Assembly (NCBI GenBank): GCA_032358165.1
Contig: JAALGY010000044.1
Span: 620,001-684,000 of the forward strand
DNA: 64,000 bases
Direction of reading: 5' to 3'
DNA from: Diplosphaera chodatii
Lineage: Eukaryota; Chlorophyta; Trebouxiophyceae; Prasiolales; Stichococcaceae
Positions within the stretch are counted from its first letter, which is position 1, and every line of letters begins with the position of its first letter. Under the pieces are notes generated by a model. It had not been told where the DNA came from and did no database searches. It worked only from the letters and a program-made list of their open reading frames with translations. Of the stretch, positions 49,256-61,700 are shown piece by piece. The translations under genes were made by a program, and so were the position numbers.

Positions 49256-50749
49256 CTGTTTGTGTGCTGAGCGAGCAAGCTGCTGCTGCGGCTGTGGTGC
49301 GGCAGCTCGACCATGACGCCAATCATGCAGGGTTCACAAGCCTGTACACCAGGTGCAGTGGTGGACAACCGCCAGCTGTTTCCATTGTCCTGCGGATCTC
49401 GCACTCGAAATAAAGGTAGTGGCAATGCTGTTCCCACTGCAAGGGGGTCTGCGAATAGCAATTGCAGCAACAAACTGTTACCTGGACAGCCTGCCCGCAC
49501 TGAACACAGCCTGCTGCGGCATCGCGCTCCGCATTCCGCCACTGTGTCCGGAGTCCAATGCTCAGGAAGTCTTGCACCGTGCGCCACCTGCATGATATGC
49601 AGCAAGTCTTGTAAGTGAGCACTCACGGTGCACTTGACAGCCCCGTGTAGCCATTCAGCATGTGACATCGACATGCAGAATGCGACGACTGGCCTCCCAT
49701 GCAGAATTTTGCACGGCATGACTGCATCAGTTGCTCCTGCGAGTCAGGTCAGGGGTCTGCTACATAGTATGCAGATTACCTGTCGTTGCAGCTGCACACT
49801 TGGCGTGCGCCGTGTTGTCTGTGACCTTGTGCAGGATGACAGCAGCGGCAATGTGCAGGAGGCACACCACGTTCCAGCGACCGCAGCACGTGCAGGGGCA
49901 GCTGCTTTCACTGATATAAGCACCCTGCAGCGGTTTTGCAAACCTTGCACAAACCTTGCTTGGCTTGAGACGTTGGGTTGCAAAGGCAGTAGTTGCCTAC
50001 TTGCCTGACATGGCACGTGCCAGCGCAGATTGCATCTCAGATCGTGCTTACAGTCAAACATAACCTTAGGACAACATTGAACTGGGTTACAGGACTGCTT
50101 GATGAACACGGTTTCAGCAGGCAGAAGTGAATAAATATCCTCAGCAGTCTGAAGCACAACGCACAAATTGGTGCCGACAGAGCGGACATGTCCACAAGTC
50201 TCCAAGCTCGCAAGCACAGGGCACCGCATGGTTGGAGGCATGCACCATCCACAGCGGCACCCGGATGTTCATTAAACCGCCCTAGGGCTAAGTCGGTCCT
50301 CAGTGTCGCTCCCCTCTCTGCACCGTTCAAGCTGCCAAGTGCGAAGCATAAAAGTACAGATGCTCAACTCCGAGCAGCCTGCCATGCATGCGCTGCGCCA
50401 CACACCCTACCAATGCACGAGGGTCTGCAGCAGTCGCTCCTACGGCGACTGCTTCTGTACAACAATCAGAAAAGGACCGTTGTCAATACTGTGGCTGCAA
50501 TGCCGCCAGTAATCTGCTGCTGCGCCAACTCCTTCAGCATGCACCATGCCGAGGCTGTCGGCATGTCACATAGCAGAGCATTGATGTTTCTGCCACAATT
50601 GCAGCACCCAGCCCCCTCCAAGTCCACACCATTCCAGGATCTCCGGCCACAGACTGACCACACCTGTCTCTGCCCTCACAGTACTTTACCTTACGTCTAC
50701 CAGGCATGCAAATTGCTGCTGCAAGGCTGCTCAGCTGTACCTCAGCATC
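49256..50749. other. Intergenic, mTERF-like locus to PAO-family copy 2
   Basis: This 1.5-kb stretch contains only short, unconvincing frames on both strands. It should include the upstream region of the mTERF-like locus and the 3' flank of PAO-family copy 2, which ends at 50750. Nothing else was recognised. Confidence 0.45.
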
Positions 50750-53700
50750 TCACTTGGCGCCGCTGCCAGCCGGCGGCAGCCCGGGGGCTGTACCGCCCCG
50801 GCTCAGGTTCTGCGTCAGCTTTGGAATCTTGGCTAGATCCTTCTCGTGGGCCGCGCGTGTGTACACATATTTGAACTGCTGTGCAGCTGCATTGGCTGCG
50901 GCTGCTGCGGCTGCGCTGCCGGCGGTGGCGGCCACGCCTGGCAGCAGCGCTCCTGTCAGCGTGTTGCCTGCAGACAGTCAGCATGCTCAGGTCCAAGGTG
51001 CAGTAGAGGCCTCACGAAGCTAGTGGATCGTGGTTGGCTTGGACCGGGACTGTGCCCGCTGTGCCATCAGCAGCAGTAACGCGACGTGCGGCCCACTGGC
51101 AGCGGATGTACAACAGGCCTGTTCCAGACTGCACCTGCCACGATGTGAAACAGCAGCGCCATCGCGCCAAGTGCTGCCGCAGCGCCAAGGGCTACGCGCA
51201 GCCGGCTGAAGGTGTTGAAGGCCGCCATGCTGTCAGGGCACAGCTGCAGCGGAACAGAGGGACATGGGTACTACCCTGCTGCCAAAGCACTGTGCGTGGC
51301 GCAGTACAAGCAACCACCGCGCTCACAGACAGCACGATCGGACAGGTTGCGACCACCTGAACCAGGGCAGGGCCGTATCAGGCAAATGTCGTGTGCAGCT
51401 CACCTCGGTGTGGCATGCCCATCGGTCCAAAACAACATGCCGCACCGGCTGCCCAATCACTCCGCTGCCTGCAACACAAGGTGACAGCATGCTGGCATGC
51501 TGGCCAGGCTGTGGACCTCATCTGATGGTGCACGCCAGCAGGGAGCGCAGGCTGCGGAAGACCGAGCAGTGCCTTGGGCCTTGACATATGCCTTTTGCTG
51601 TGCCCAAGCTTCCTGGTACCTGCTGCGTGGGCGGCAAGCAGCAGCCTGGCTCGGTTTGGCATCTGGGGCACAGCGGCATCGATCCAGCGGCCCAACTGCA
51701 CCATCAGCATCAGGCAGATGTCAGAGCACGCCACACACACGCAGGTTGTAACATCCTGAAATGCCCTCGCATGCACCAGCGAACAGGAGTGGGTCGAGGC
51801 CTCTGGCACTTGGTCGCGGGAGGCGAGGTCTGGGTGCATGGACGCATTTGCACAGCAGCTGGCGGTGCACAGGTGCACCTGGATCAGCAGGCTGTCGGAC
51901 GGCGCCTTATAGCAGAACATGGTCTTCCGCCTCTCGGGGAACTCCTGCCTCCCGGCGGCAGACTGCCGCTGGGGCGGCGCAGGTGATGCGTCGCTGCCGC
52001 CGGCGTTCCCGTCGCCACTGGAGTGTGCCCCATGCTGTGCCTTCTCCAAGCCCTGGGGAAAGGGCACAGTGCAGAGTGGGTCGCAGGTCAGGCTGGCTGT
52101 CGTATCTGCAACTTGACCGCTGACATGGTCTGGGGCAAGACGACTGGCAGCCCACCTGCGCCTCGGCCTCCAGCGTCACCGGCTGCTGAGTAGCCAGCAG
52201 GAAGGTGTCCTGGTCCTGCATTGGCACAGTGCAGCAGGTCAGGCTGCCAAGGAGCACCGTGAAACTGGAGGTCATTGAGTGTGGCCTCCTCGGTGTGGCC
52301 TGCAACCGATGTACATGCACTCCTTGACATGGAGGACAGCAATGGCAGCAAAGGCGCACCAGGAAGCTGTTCATGAAGATGGCAAACGCCCATGTCGGGA
52401 GCCGGAACCAGGGCGCAATCGAGCGTGCGTACCTGCGCAGACGAGCTTGACCAACTGCATAGTCCTGTCTGCAGGATGCCGCAGGCACAGTGATCGAGTG
52501 CATGCTGCACGAGCAAAGCATCCACCCAGCCCAGCAGTGCCACTTCACTCCCACTGCATCCCCATAAACGTGCGAGCAGGTTGCACACCGCAGCAGCAGG
52601 CGGCAGCGGCCGACGCCAGTGGGCACCGCGTAGAAGGCCGTGATGAAGGTGGTCTTGCCCTGCTTGTCGAACCTGCAGTCCATGTGGGCAGCCTGCTCAC
52701 CAGCACGAAGACAGCATACGCTGCTGGAGGGAGGCGCAGCCGGGCAGGGGTGCAAAGCTGCAGGCTCTCCGCTCAGCTGCCAGCAATCTGAGGCACAAGC
52801 CAAGCAGCGGCAGCCAAATGGTTTGGACGACAGTCATGGCTACCACTAGAAGGCTGACCGGGACCAGCGGACGTGGGTGGGCGCGTCGAACTGGATGGTC
52901 GCCCGTATGTCGGCGGCGTTGGCCTCCTTCTCCGAGAACAGCGCGCGCTCCTGCGACTCCCCCGCCTCAGGCTTGCGCGTGAACTTCAGCACGCCTGCCA
53001 CCAAGCAGCCGGCAAGCGTAAGACAAGCCACGACAGTCCGCTGCGGTGTTAGCGGGTCGCATGAAGAGCCAGCGCTCAGGGCGCTGCTGTGCATACAGCC
53101 CTTTACTGCAGATGCCACCATGAAAACCTTCAACAATCACACACCAGGGACGCTGCCGCTGATGGTGGGGCGGCCGTGCTGCTGGCCGGTCTCAACCTTC
53201 ATTCGCATGTCCGCGTTGGCGGTGTACGAGTCGAAGTATGTGGCCTGAGCACAGGAGACCGTCACATCAGAGATGCTCTACCGTACCGCCGTGAAACTGC
53301 GCCGTCCCATGTGAGCAGCTTCCAGCAATGCACAGCAGCAGGGCAGAGCTCCAAGAGGAGGTCGTCACACCCCGTCCCCTGGGCGGGTGCAACAGTCAGC
53401 GGCATGTCCAACTGCGGAAACTGGGCACCTGGTGGGCGAACAGCCCGTGGTCGGGGTCCATGAGGTTCTCCATGATGAGCGTGTAGTCCACATCGAAGTC
53501 GCGCACGAAGTCGTCGCTGGTCCACCCCCGGCCCTCCATCTCGGGCAGGACTGCGTGCAGGCAGTGCACGCCGTCAGGCAGGAGGGTGTACAGAGTCCTG
53601 TGGTGCGATGAAGGGAAGTAGGAAGAAGCCTGAACAGCTGACCACCACATTGCTGATCGACACATTCCAACACATTGCATCGAAACATTGGGTGTGGGTG

Positions 53701-55084
53701 CTGTTGACGGGCATCACTGTGATGGTGTCAGCAGCACCCGCAGCATCAGGCTCACACGCAGCTCACCTGGCAGGTCGGCTGTGCTGACCGTGGCATCAGA
53801 GCCGCCCGGCTGCGGCTTCAGCCACACTACGCCCTGGTGCTCTGTGCAGGGGAATGCCGTGACGCAGGTGCGCTTGCTGAACTTGGCGCCTTTGACAAAA
53901 CATTGCAGCAGTCAGACGGTCAGCAACGCTCAGGCCATGCATGCCGCATGCAGAAGGCGGCACACTGGCCCAGCGTCTGCCATGCAGGTGTTGAGACGGC
54001 TCAGCAGCAATGCTGGTGGTGCCAGGACATGCGGTCCACTCCACAGCATTGATCGCACATTGGCTCATTGGCTAGCTCTGCACCTGGCACGAGCTGCGGG
54101 ATGTCGAGGCACTCGCCGCTGTCGCCGTCGAATTGCCAGCCGTGGTACGCGCACTGGATGGCGCCCTCCGGCGTCAGCAGCCCCTGGAGCGAAGGTGTGC
54201 ATGCACCGTGGGTGCATACTTGAGGAGCAGAGACAGCACTGCCTCAAGCACAGCTGCAAAACGCAACATGTTGCAAAGACCCATTGCCACCACCGCCACC
54301 CACTGCTGTCAGGCTTGTGCCAGGCGGCTGCTCACCTGAGACAGGGCCGCGGCGCGATGCGGGCAGCGGTCCGCCACCGCTGCAGGGCCGCCCTGCTCTG
54401 CTGGCCGCCGCACGACGGCATACTGCTCATCGAAGAGCGTGAACTGCGTCAGCTTGCCTGCGCAAGCATGCGCCACAAGCTCTTCACTTCGGGCCTTGTC
54501 AGCGCACAAGCTCTACCACGGCAGCTGGCTGCCGCTTGTGACATCATACGCAAAAATCACGGTAACAAAGATGATCGACCCGCTGGGTATTAGAGCTACA
54601 CCAGGCATATGCTGCTGACCACCATCGTTCATCCATGAAAATTGTTAAGGCACTCAATTGGTGGGTCCCCCTCATCAGAATGAGCACCTTCTGGCATGTC
54701 GCGTGTGAACGCCACAGGGTACCACTGGTCCCTCCAGTTGAAGGCTGCATACGCTGCCTCACCGGAGCTGCTGTCAGATTGGGCATCCTGTAAGGCGCTG
54801 CTGCCACTGCCGGCTGATGCGGCCACTGCCCTTGACGCTGGCAGCCCGTGCTGAGGTTGCCTCCGTCGCTGTTGCCTGTCCACGCATGCCTGTGCAAAGC
54901 TGCGCTGGGTGCTGTTGTGGTGGCTTGCAAAGTCGCGCGCTCGCAAATCGCCATGCTGAAAGAGCTGTCCGGAAGCACGCCTACTGCTGCTGCTGCTGCT
55001 GCTGCTGCTGGTGGTGGTGGTGGTGGTCGCCCTGCTGTGCAAACTACACCCTAGGTGCGGCACCGTACTAGACATCGCTTGCAT
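50750..55084 (-). CDS. Rieske-type oxygenase, PAO/TIC55/PTC52 family (copy 2)
   Basis: This is the inverted paralogue of the gene at 6247-10688, with the same predicted plastid Rieske/mononuclear-iron oxygenase role. Fifteen exons give 649-652 residues: 54688-55084, 54336-54457, 54084-54183, 53767-53889, 53429-53550, 53145-53244, 52859-52994, 52589-52672, 52360-52432, 52155-52214, 51879-52052, 51620-51695, 51404-51468, 51135-51243 and 50750-50967. Conserved blocks are FNWRDQWYPVAF, DRCPHRAAALSQ with QCAYHGWQF, MDPDHGLFAHQ, FCYKAPSDSL and the Ala-rich C-terminal helix with KIPKLTQNLSRGG. It lacks the intron that splits copy 1 at 8267-8392; the single exon reads SEKEANAADIRATIQFDAP there. The transit-like N-terminus contains poly-Thr/poly-Ser from a trinucleotide tract. 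Start is 55084 or the Met three codons later (55075). It lies upstream of an RCCR-like gene on the same strand. Confidence 0.88.
54983..55027. repeat. (TGC)n(TGG)n microsatellite in the transit region of PAO-family copy 2
   Basis: On the minus strand it encodes a run of six Thr followed by nine Ser in the N-terminal targeting region. It is absent from copy 1, so it arose after the two genes separated or was lost in the other copy. Confidence 0.9.
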
Positions 55085-55627
55085 CCCTTTGAGGTGGTGA
55101 CTAATTGGGTGGGCCTTTCGCTGTGTCCCGCCAGCACAACGAGATACTGAAGATTCCCCTGTTTCCTGCCGCTGCGGTGCTGCTGTCCGTTTACGAGCCT
55201 ACCACTTGCCAATGATGCATGTCAGTACTTGTCTGGTGGAAACGTCTGCTGCATAGGTGCGATGCTGGCACACACACAACCGTCAAAAGTGATGGACCCC
55301 GTCTGCAATGCTGCAACGATTGAATGCCAACGTGCTGTTATGTGCACGCGGACACGCCAGCATGCAGAGTGGCCTCGTCGATTCCGCTGACAGACAAGGG
55401 TGGTATGTCATGACGTCATGGCGAGGAGTGTGCTGTTTCCTGCACCACCTTCTTCCAGATGTACCCGCAGTGCAAGTCACTTACGAAGACAGTGTATGTA
55501 CAGGTTTGCCGCTGTTTGGCATCCGCACAGCAGAACAACCATGCCAACGTCAACATGCAATGCTATATATACAGTTGCCAACCCCGTCCGCATGCCGTCA
55601 GGGCTGTCTGCAGATTGGGGTCCAGGT
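55085..55627. other. Spacer between PAO-family copy 2 and the RCCR-like gene
   Basis: This 540-bp interval lies between two genes on the same strand. It holds the promoter and 5' UTR of PAO-family copy 2 and the 3' UTR of the RCCR-like gene. No exon or RNA gene was recognised. Confidence 0.5.
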
Positions 55628-57777
55628 TCACAAGTCGTCATCCTTGCCGCTGTGCACATGCTCAGCGCTGCCGTTTGCGTGGCTGCTGTGGGACTCGAAG
55701 ATGCGGGGGTCCCGCGTCAGCAAGTCCAGCATTTTGTCGAACTCTGCCTGCCCCAAGACTGCCGCCGCTTGCTGCATTGCAGAGACAGCCAAGTGTTGGT
55801 GCCTAGCCTTCGTCGTTCGCACATGCATGATGTGTGAGGCACGCTCTGCTGCACAGGCTGCAGCAGCATGCAGTGCAGTGCTGCATGCCTCGGCCGTGCT
55901 TCTGCTTCTCCCAGCGTTTGACGCCTTGCACTTGGTCACAACCACTCTCGCGCAACTCTGTGTCGACAGCCTCAGTGCCAATTTTTTGCCCTAAAACCTG
56001 CTGGACACAGCAGGGTGGCGTCGCTCACCGGGTTCTGTGGGTCCCGCTGTGCATAATTGCGCAGCTCAGCGTCCGTTTGCTCCAGGGCCTCCTGTTCGGC
56101 TGGCCCCTGCGGCCGGGGCAGCGCCTCGTCCTGCGCCAGCGCCAGCCAGATCTCCGCGACCTGGTGCGCCATCGCGAGGATGGCCGTCAGGTTGTCAGAC
56201 TCGGCGGCTGCCTGCACCATGTGCCACAAGACAGTCATACTGAGCCACCTCAGACAGGCATGACGTCATGCCACTTGGCCTGCTCAGCAGTCATACGACT
56301 GAACAGCACGCAATTTGTCATAATGCTGACCACGTGGAGCATGACGTTGCGAGTTACAACCCGGCAGCGGCGCACCTCGTACATGAGGCCGCTGCTGGTG
56401 AGGGCCCGCATGTAGGCGTCCTTGGTGCTGAAGCGCTGCCAAACCGTGGAGTCCTTTTCCAGCTGTCAGCAGCAGCAGCCACAGCATCAGGCTTGCACAT
56501 CTTCCGGAGCAGAGCGACGGTGTGCTGTGCACACCTGGCTCAGGATGTCAGTCGCCAAAGCCTTTATGTGCTGCAAGGACTGCCACCCAGCTGCTTCAAA
56601 ATGACAGCACAGCATTCCAGCAAAGTCCTGCGTGCTGTGTCGGCGACAACGTGTCGGCAATGGCAGCTCACGTCCAGATACATGTCGTGGAACGACTTCC
56701 CGCCAGAAGGCGGGGGCTCCAGGTGAAAGCGCCGGATGTCGTCTGGATACAGGAGCTGCGACAGGGCAGCCAGATGGCCTGTTAGTACACCCTTCTGACA
56801 GCCAGAGACTCCATCGCCTCTCACACTGCAGCTGCCTGCTGCAAGCTCACGAAGCCAAGTAGATGTACATCCCTCCACTTGAGGCACAGTGTCCCAGGGT
56901 CATCACCAGGCTGCGCCGGGGAACCAGGTTGACGTACATGAACAGCTTGTCTGTGAAACCATAGTGGTACAGCTCAATGTCGAGGTTGGGTGCATAGCTG
57001 TGGCTGCTGCGCATGAAAACATTCACACGGCCGCCAGCAAGCAGAGGGCCCTGCACAGATGAGATGGCAGGACTCGACCGCGAATGTACAGGCTTGCGCA
57101 CAGCGCAGTCATACGACACGTGCATGAACAGCTGCAGCTCGACTCGCACCAGCACGACTGTCGGCCGGACCATCCACAGGACTGGCGAGGCCTCCTCCCC
57201 ACCAAACACCTGCAAAGTGGCTGCTGCGACTGCTGTGCTGCATGGTGACTGCGCAATGTGTGCGCAGCAGTCTCCCGCTGCAGCAAAGCCGCTGGCACGG
57301 CAGCTGATATTGCTTGCATGCTGGCACATCAGGCAGGAAGGCCACCTCTGTCAGGAACTGCGTGTTGCCGTCAGCCGAGCTGAAGACCGCAGCGCCGTCT
57401 GCGTTCGTGAACTCTGTGTCTGCCGCTTTCAGGTGGAAGACCGCTGCGACCCTTCCAGCTATCTCATCCTTCACGGTGGAACAGGTCTGATAAATCTTTT
57501 TCATGTCACAAGACGTTGGCAAGCAACAGCTGGCGAACATGACACGCTGCAGATGGGTGCACAGCCAATGGAGCGGCACCTGTGCCTGGTGTATCGCACG
57601 GAAACTCGCGTTCGACTGCAGATTCTTTGTGATGGTTGGTGCGATGGCGGCTAAACTGCTGTCAGGCAGTGCCGCGCTGCCATCAGGAACCGCAGCAGCC
57701 ATCAACGCCGCAGCCTGCTCGGTGGACACAGACGGTCCCTGGCCTACAAAATGCCGAAGTATATACTCATGAGACAA
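55628..57777 (-). CDS. Probable red chlorophyll catabolite reductase (RCCR)
   Basis: RCCR is a ferredoxin-dependent bilin-reductase relative that acts directly after PAO in chlorophyll breakdown. Exons read with fair confidence: 57328-57486 (STVKDEIAGRVAA ... TEFTNADGAAVF), 57079-57209 (VFGGEEASPVLWM), about 56880-57050 (HSYAPNLDIELYHYGF then FMYVNLVPRRSLV), about 56690-56780 (LYPDDIRRFHLEPPPSGG), about 56370-56460 (FSTKDAYMRALTSSGLMYE), about 56030-56220 (MAHQVAEIWLALAQDEALP) and 55628-55744 (FDKMLDLLTRDPRIFESH, stop). The order follows plant RCCR: STVEERL, HFTNKTGSAV, APNFVVEL with LDLPHRKDLV, then EVLEVWLERC. Similarity is modest and recalled from memory. The acceptors near 56.8 kb and the N-terminus are not resolved; the start at 57777 is only the first Met of the upstream open frame. 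Confidence 0.62.
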
Positions 57778-58787
57778 GGATCAGCCCACTGCAGCGGCAG
57801 CCAGGGGAAGTAAGGGACACGGCGATGGGGACACCTGTGCTTCATCAACAGCGCAGGCCGGCACAAAGCTTCACCTCTTGGCGGTATCCTAGCTGTGAGG
57901 AGGCTTGAACAGGACAATGGATGCGCCACGCACACAACAAGGGTGATCAAGGCACTCTGAGCAGTACTGTCACTTGACTGCAATCCTGCCGGACACAACA
58001 GATCTTGACGATGGTGTGTGGTGCAAGGTATGGCTGTCAAGGGCCGCAGGGTCCCCGATGCCCAACGTACAACACGTTCCAATGGGGAATTCCATTGAAC
58101 GGGTAACTGCGCGCTGTAGATTGTCATCGGGTGTCGTGCTCACGACCCTCGTACACATCACGTGCACTGAGATGCATCAGATTGCTAGGGGTAGGTCAAG
58201 AACCTTCTTTAGTTCTTTAACTACCCCTCCTAAGATTGCCTCAGATCACAGGAGCGTCACACGCTGCATGTCATAATCATAAATGCCACTGGCGAATTGG
58301 AGTAATCTTCCATCATGTTGTTTCTGCAGTTCCGACTGGGCATCAGTTCCCCTTCTGCTGGTTTGACGTGGTGATCCTTCAGAGGCTTGTGCTAAGTAAG
58401 CATCCTTCAACAGACAGACATCCAACCTTACATATAGAATGCAACAGCGCAGGCAACGTCAAGAACATAAGTCTGCAGGGCAATCCATGACAAAACAAGA
58501 ATGCACGGAGAGCCTGGCTAATGCACATCAGGCTAATCAAGTGCAACAAATTGCTAAGACTACTACAGTTCTCAACAGGAAACGTGGGCCTGACCACACA
58601 ATTGCTGGCACTGCCTGCCCTCAGCAAGCTACGCCAAAGCACCCAGCTGCTAATTGGGACCACAAGCAGGCCTTCAGTACTCAGTTCAGTGTGGATATCT
58701 GCATGCAAAGCAGCGCCCAGTGCTGCGGGTCAGAGGCCGCCAGCCGCATTGTGACTGCGGGGCGCACCCCAGGGCGTGCAGCGGCGG
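57778..58787. other. Spacer between the RCCR-like gene and the kinase gene
   Basis: This is 1 kb between same-strand genes. It contains a 47-bp inverted-repeat element with 7-bp flanking duplications (listed separately) and otherwise no recognised feature. An unrecognised first exon of the RCCR-like gene could lie here. Confidence 0.5.
58186..58232. mobile_element. Short MITE-like inverted repeat, copy A
   Basis: This 47-bp near-palindrome begins TAGGGGTAGGTCAAGAAC and its reverse complement begins TAGGAGGGGTAGTTAAAGAA. It is flanked by identical 7-bp direct repeats AGATTGC (58179-58185 and 58233-58239). This is the structure expected of a non-autonomous terminal-inverted-repeat transposon remnant. 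Its ends match those of the element at 59409-59494. Confidence 0.75.
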
Positions 58788-61700
58788 TCACTGCATGCAG
58801 CAGCAGCTGGATCGGCCGTGGTCCATCTTGTCGACCTCATACGTCAGCCCCTCCAGCCGCCTCACAATATCTGCAGCGGTTGGCCGCCTGTCACAAGCGC
58901 ACGAAGTGTCATGGACTCGACACTCAGACTCAGGGGTGCAGTGTCTCCGACCTGCCGAGCTCATCTTCGTGCTGGCAGAAACCACTGCAGGTTGAGCGCG
59001 ATCCAACCCTAAACTAGCAGGGCTGGGAACCAGGGTCCCCGTCCCAGCACCTCACAAGGAGGGCGCCCGGCTGATAGGGTGTCACCAGAATCTACTGCTA
59101 GGGGCATTCGTCAAGGGGCACGGCACCCACTTGTCGGGGTCCTCGTCCCAGCACTCCACGATGAGGGCGCCCAGCTGCGGCGGGAACCACAGCGGGATGG
59201 GGCGCCGGTACCCGTGCGCCACCTGCAACGCAGTGGGGAAGGCAGATTTCAGAAAACAAAATATCTCGGCAGTGCCTTGCCATTAGAGCCAGAGGCTGCG
59301 GCGGAGGTCTGCAAGCCTGCCGACTGCCTCCGGTGCCCCTTGGCTGAGCTTTTCACGAGCAGCCCTTTGAAGCTGCCGGCTCACATGCGCGCAAGCTCAG
59401 TGACGGCATAGGGGTAGTTCAAGAACTAGAAAGAAAGAGTTCTTCAGTTCTTTAGTAAAACAACTTTTTTTTTTTTGTTCTTCGACGACCCCTAGATGGC
59501 AGCATCCTGCATCGGATCGTGCACCAGCAGGGCGCAGTCTGCAGCAGGGCCAAGTGAGGCAGCATTGCAGCAGCCGCCGGTAGCAGAATGAAAACGACGC
59601 AAATGGGCCCGGAGCCTGCACGCTGAAAACCTGGGTGTTGGGTCCTGGGGGCGCACCTTCCAGGCGTACATCTCGCACTCCTCCATGTCGCCCACGGTCA
59701 GCAGCGCGGCGCCGGTGACGCTCTTGGCAAACACCTCCATCAGGATGACGCCGAAGCTGAAGATGTCCACCTGCGCAGCAGGGTGCAGGGAACTGCAGCA
59801 CAGGGCCTCGCGCGCACATGAGCAGCTGCTGAGCTCGGGCCTTGCCGGCTGCGCTCAGCATGTCTGTGGCGCAAGACTGCACGGCTCCAGCACCCATGGG
59901 TATCGATATCCGGAAGATTGATCCTCCGCACCTTCTCGTTGTAGCTTTTGCTGTTCATGACCTCTGGCGCCATGTACATGAAGCTGCCTGTCTGTCCTGC
60001 AACAACATGAGAGCACAACCAGTCACGAACGGGCGGCTGAGCACATGCGCTGGTCTCATGTTGCCTGGTGTGCATGCTGCGGCATCCATCGACATGGCCA
60101 TGAGACGCGCATGCATCATGGTGCTCGCAGACAGGGCGCAGTAACACCACAGGCCTGCACTACCACCGCTGCAGCACCCTGGACAGTCTGCTTGCCAGTC
60201 AAGCATCAGCAACCACTGCTCCCCATGCAACACCCTCGTGCCTATTGCTTTGTCCGGAACCCTACCTGTCATGTCGTACTTAGCGGCTCCCCCGCCGGCC
60301 CGCGCCATGCCCAGCGTGTGGTGCAGCCGATTCCACACGCGGCTGCCGCGCTCCCCCACCCCCCGCAGCAAGCTGCACGCATGCAGGTCGGCAGCTGACA
60401 GCCCCAACAGCTGGCATCTCACTGCGCCCACCGACAGCTGCGATGCCCATGCTCTGCTGCTGTGATTGCCACGATTGTGCACATAGGCGTGCCGGAATTT
60501 GCCCGCACTAGTGGATGCGCTAGCTTGCCGCGCATTTGCTCACTGTTCAGACGCCTCTGCTGAATCCTCCACAGTCTTCCGCTGTGCCTTGCCCAAACGA
60601 CCAGCCCCCTGAGCCCTGCAGCCATGTGGGGGTTCCATGCTAAAAGGCCATCTCGCATCCTATAGCATGGGTGGCTGCCCACGACATTGCCAACAGCACC
60701 CCAACAGATCAGCTGCCGCGGCAAGCGAGCGAGGCAACCTATGGATGTCGACTACGGTCAGATGCCATGTCACACGGCTCACCTGGCAGGCTTGTCAGCA
60801 GGCTCTGCTGCGTCTGTCTCTGCGACGGCCTCCACTGCAGCAGCTGCGGCCGAGTCCCTGCTCCGGCGACCAAGGCGGCTGGGTCGGTACGGCTGATGGC
60901 CTGACAGACCAGCCACGGTTGCATGTCATGCTCAGTGAAAATGCTCGCATCAGCGTTAAAACCTCGCTCACAGGATAAGGTTCTGTACGATCACCAAAAC
61001 AACATCAATCGCTTGTAGCCCAGGAGCTGCACCCACCCTGCGCAACTTCCGAGGCCGACCGCTTCACCAGCGGCGGCGCTACAGGGCGGCTGGCGCTGCC
61101 AAAGCCTGCAACAATGCGTCAGCCACTCATCAGCGTTGGGTCATGTGTAACAAGCTCCCCATGGAAAAGCCTGTGTTCGTAACCGACTTCGTGGTGAGCA
61201 CCCGACCGTCATGACAGGCAACAAACTTGGCCTGCGTCACCTGCTGATGCTGAGCGAGCGAGCGAGCGCGCGTTGCGGCTGAGCCGAGCCGAAGACGGGC
61301 CGGAGACGACGAGCAGGCTGTCCAGGCGGCTGGCCGGCTGCAGCCCGTGCACCGCCCGGTTGGCGGCCGCCTCGCTCACTGTGCTGCTGGCCAGCCGCTT
61401 GCTGCGGGCGAACGTAAATGAGCGGTGTCAATGTCAGTGTGGCAGGTGCCCTGAAAGGCTTTCGAGGCTGGTGCCATGTTGTGCCTGATGTGTGGCTGCT
61501 GTGACTTGGTATGCATCTTGCCACTGGCAAGCGCTCGCCTGCACCATGCCAGCTTCCCAGTCCCCAGCATTTAGCTGCAAAGACAAGGGCTGACACACAT
61601 GCTGGAAACTGTACTGCATGTGTTGCGGACTCACATGCGCTGCACGGCCTCGCTGCGTTCATTCGCCTCCACAATCGCGTGCAGCCCAAAGTCTGCCAGC

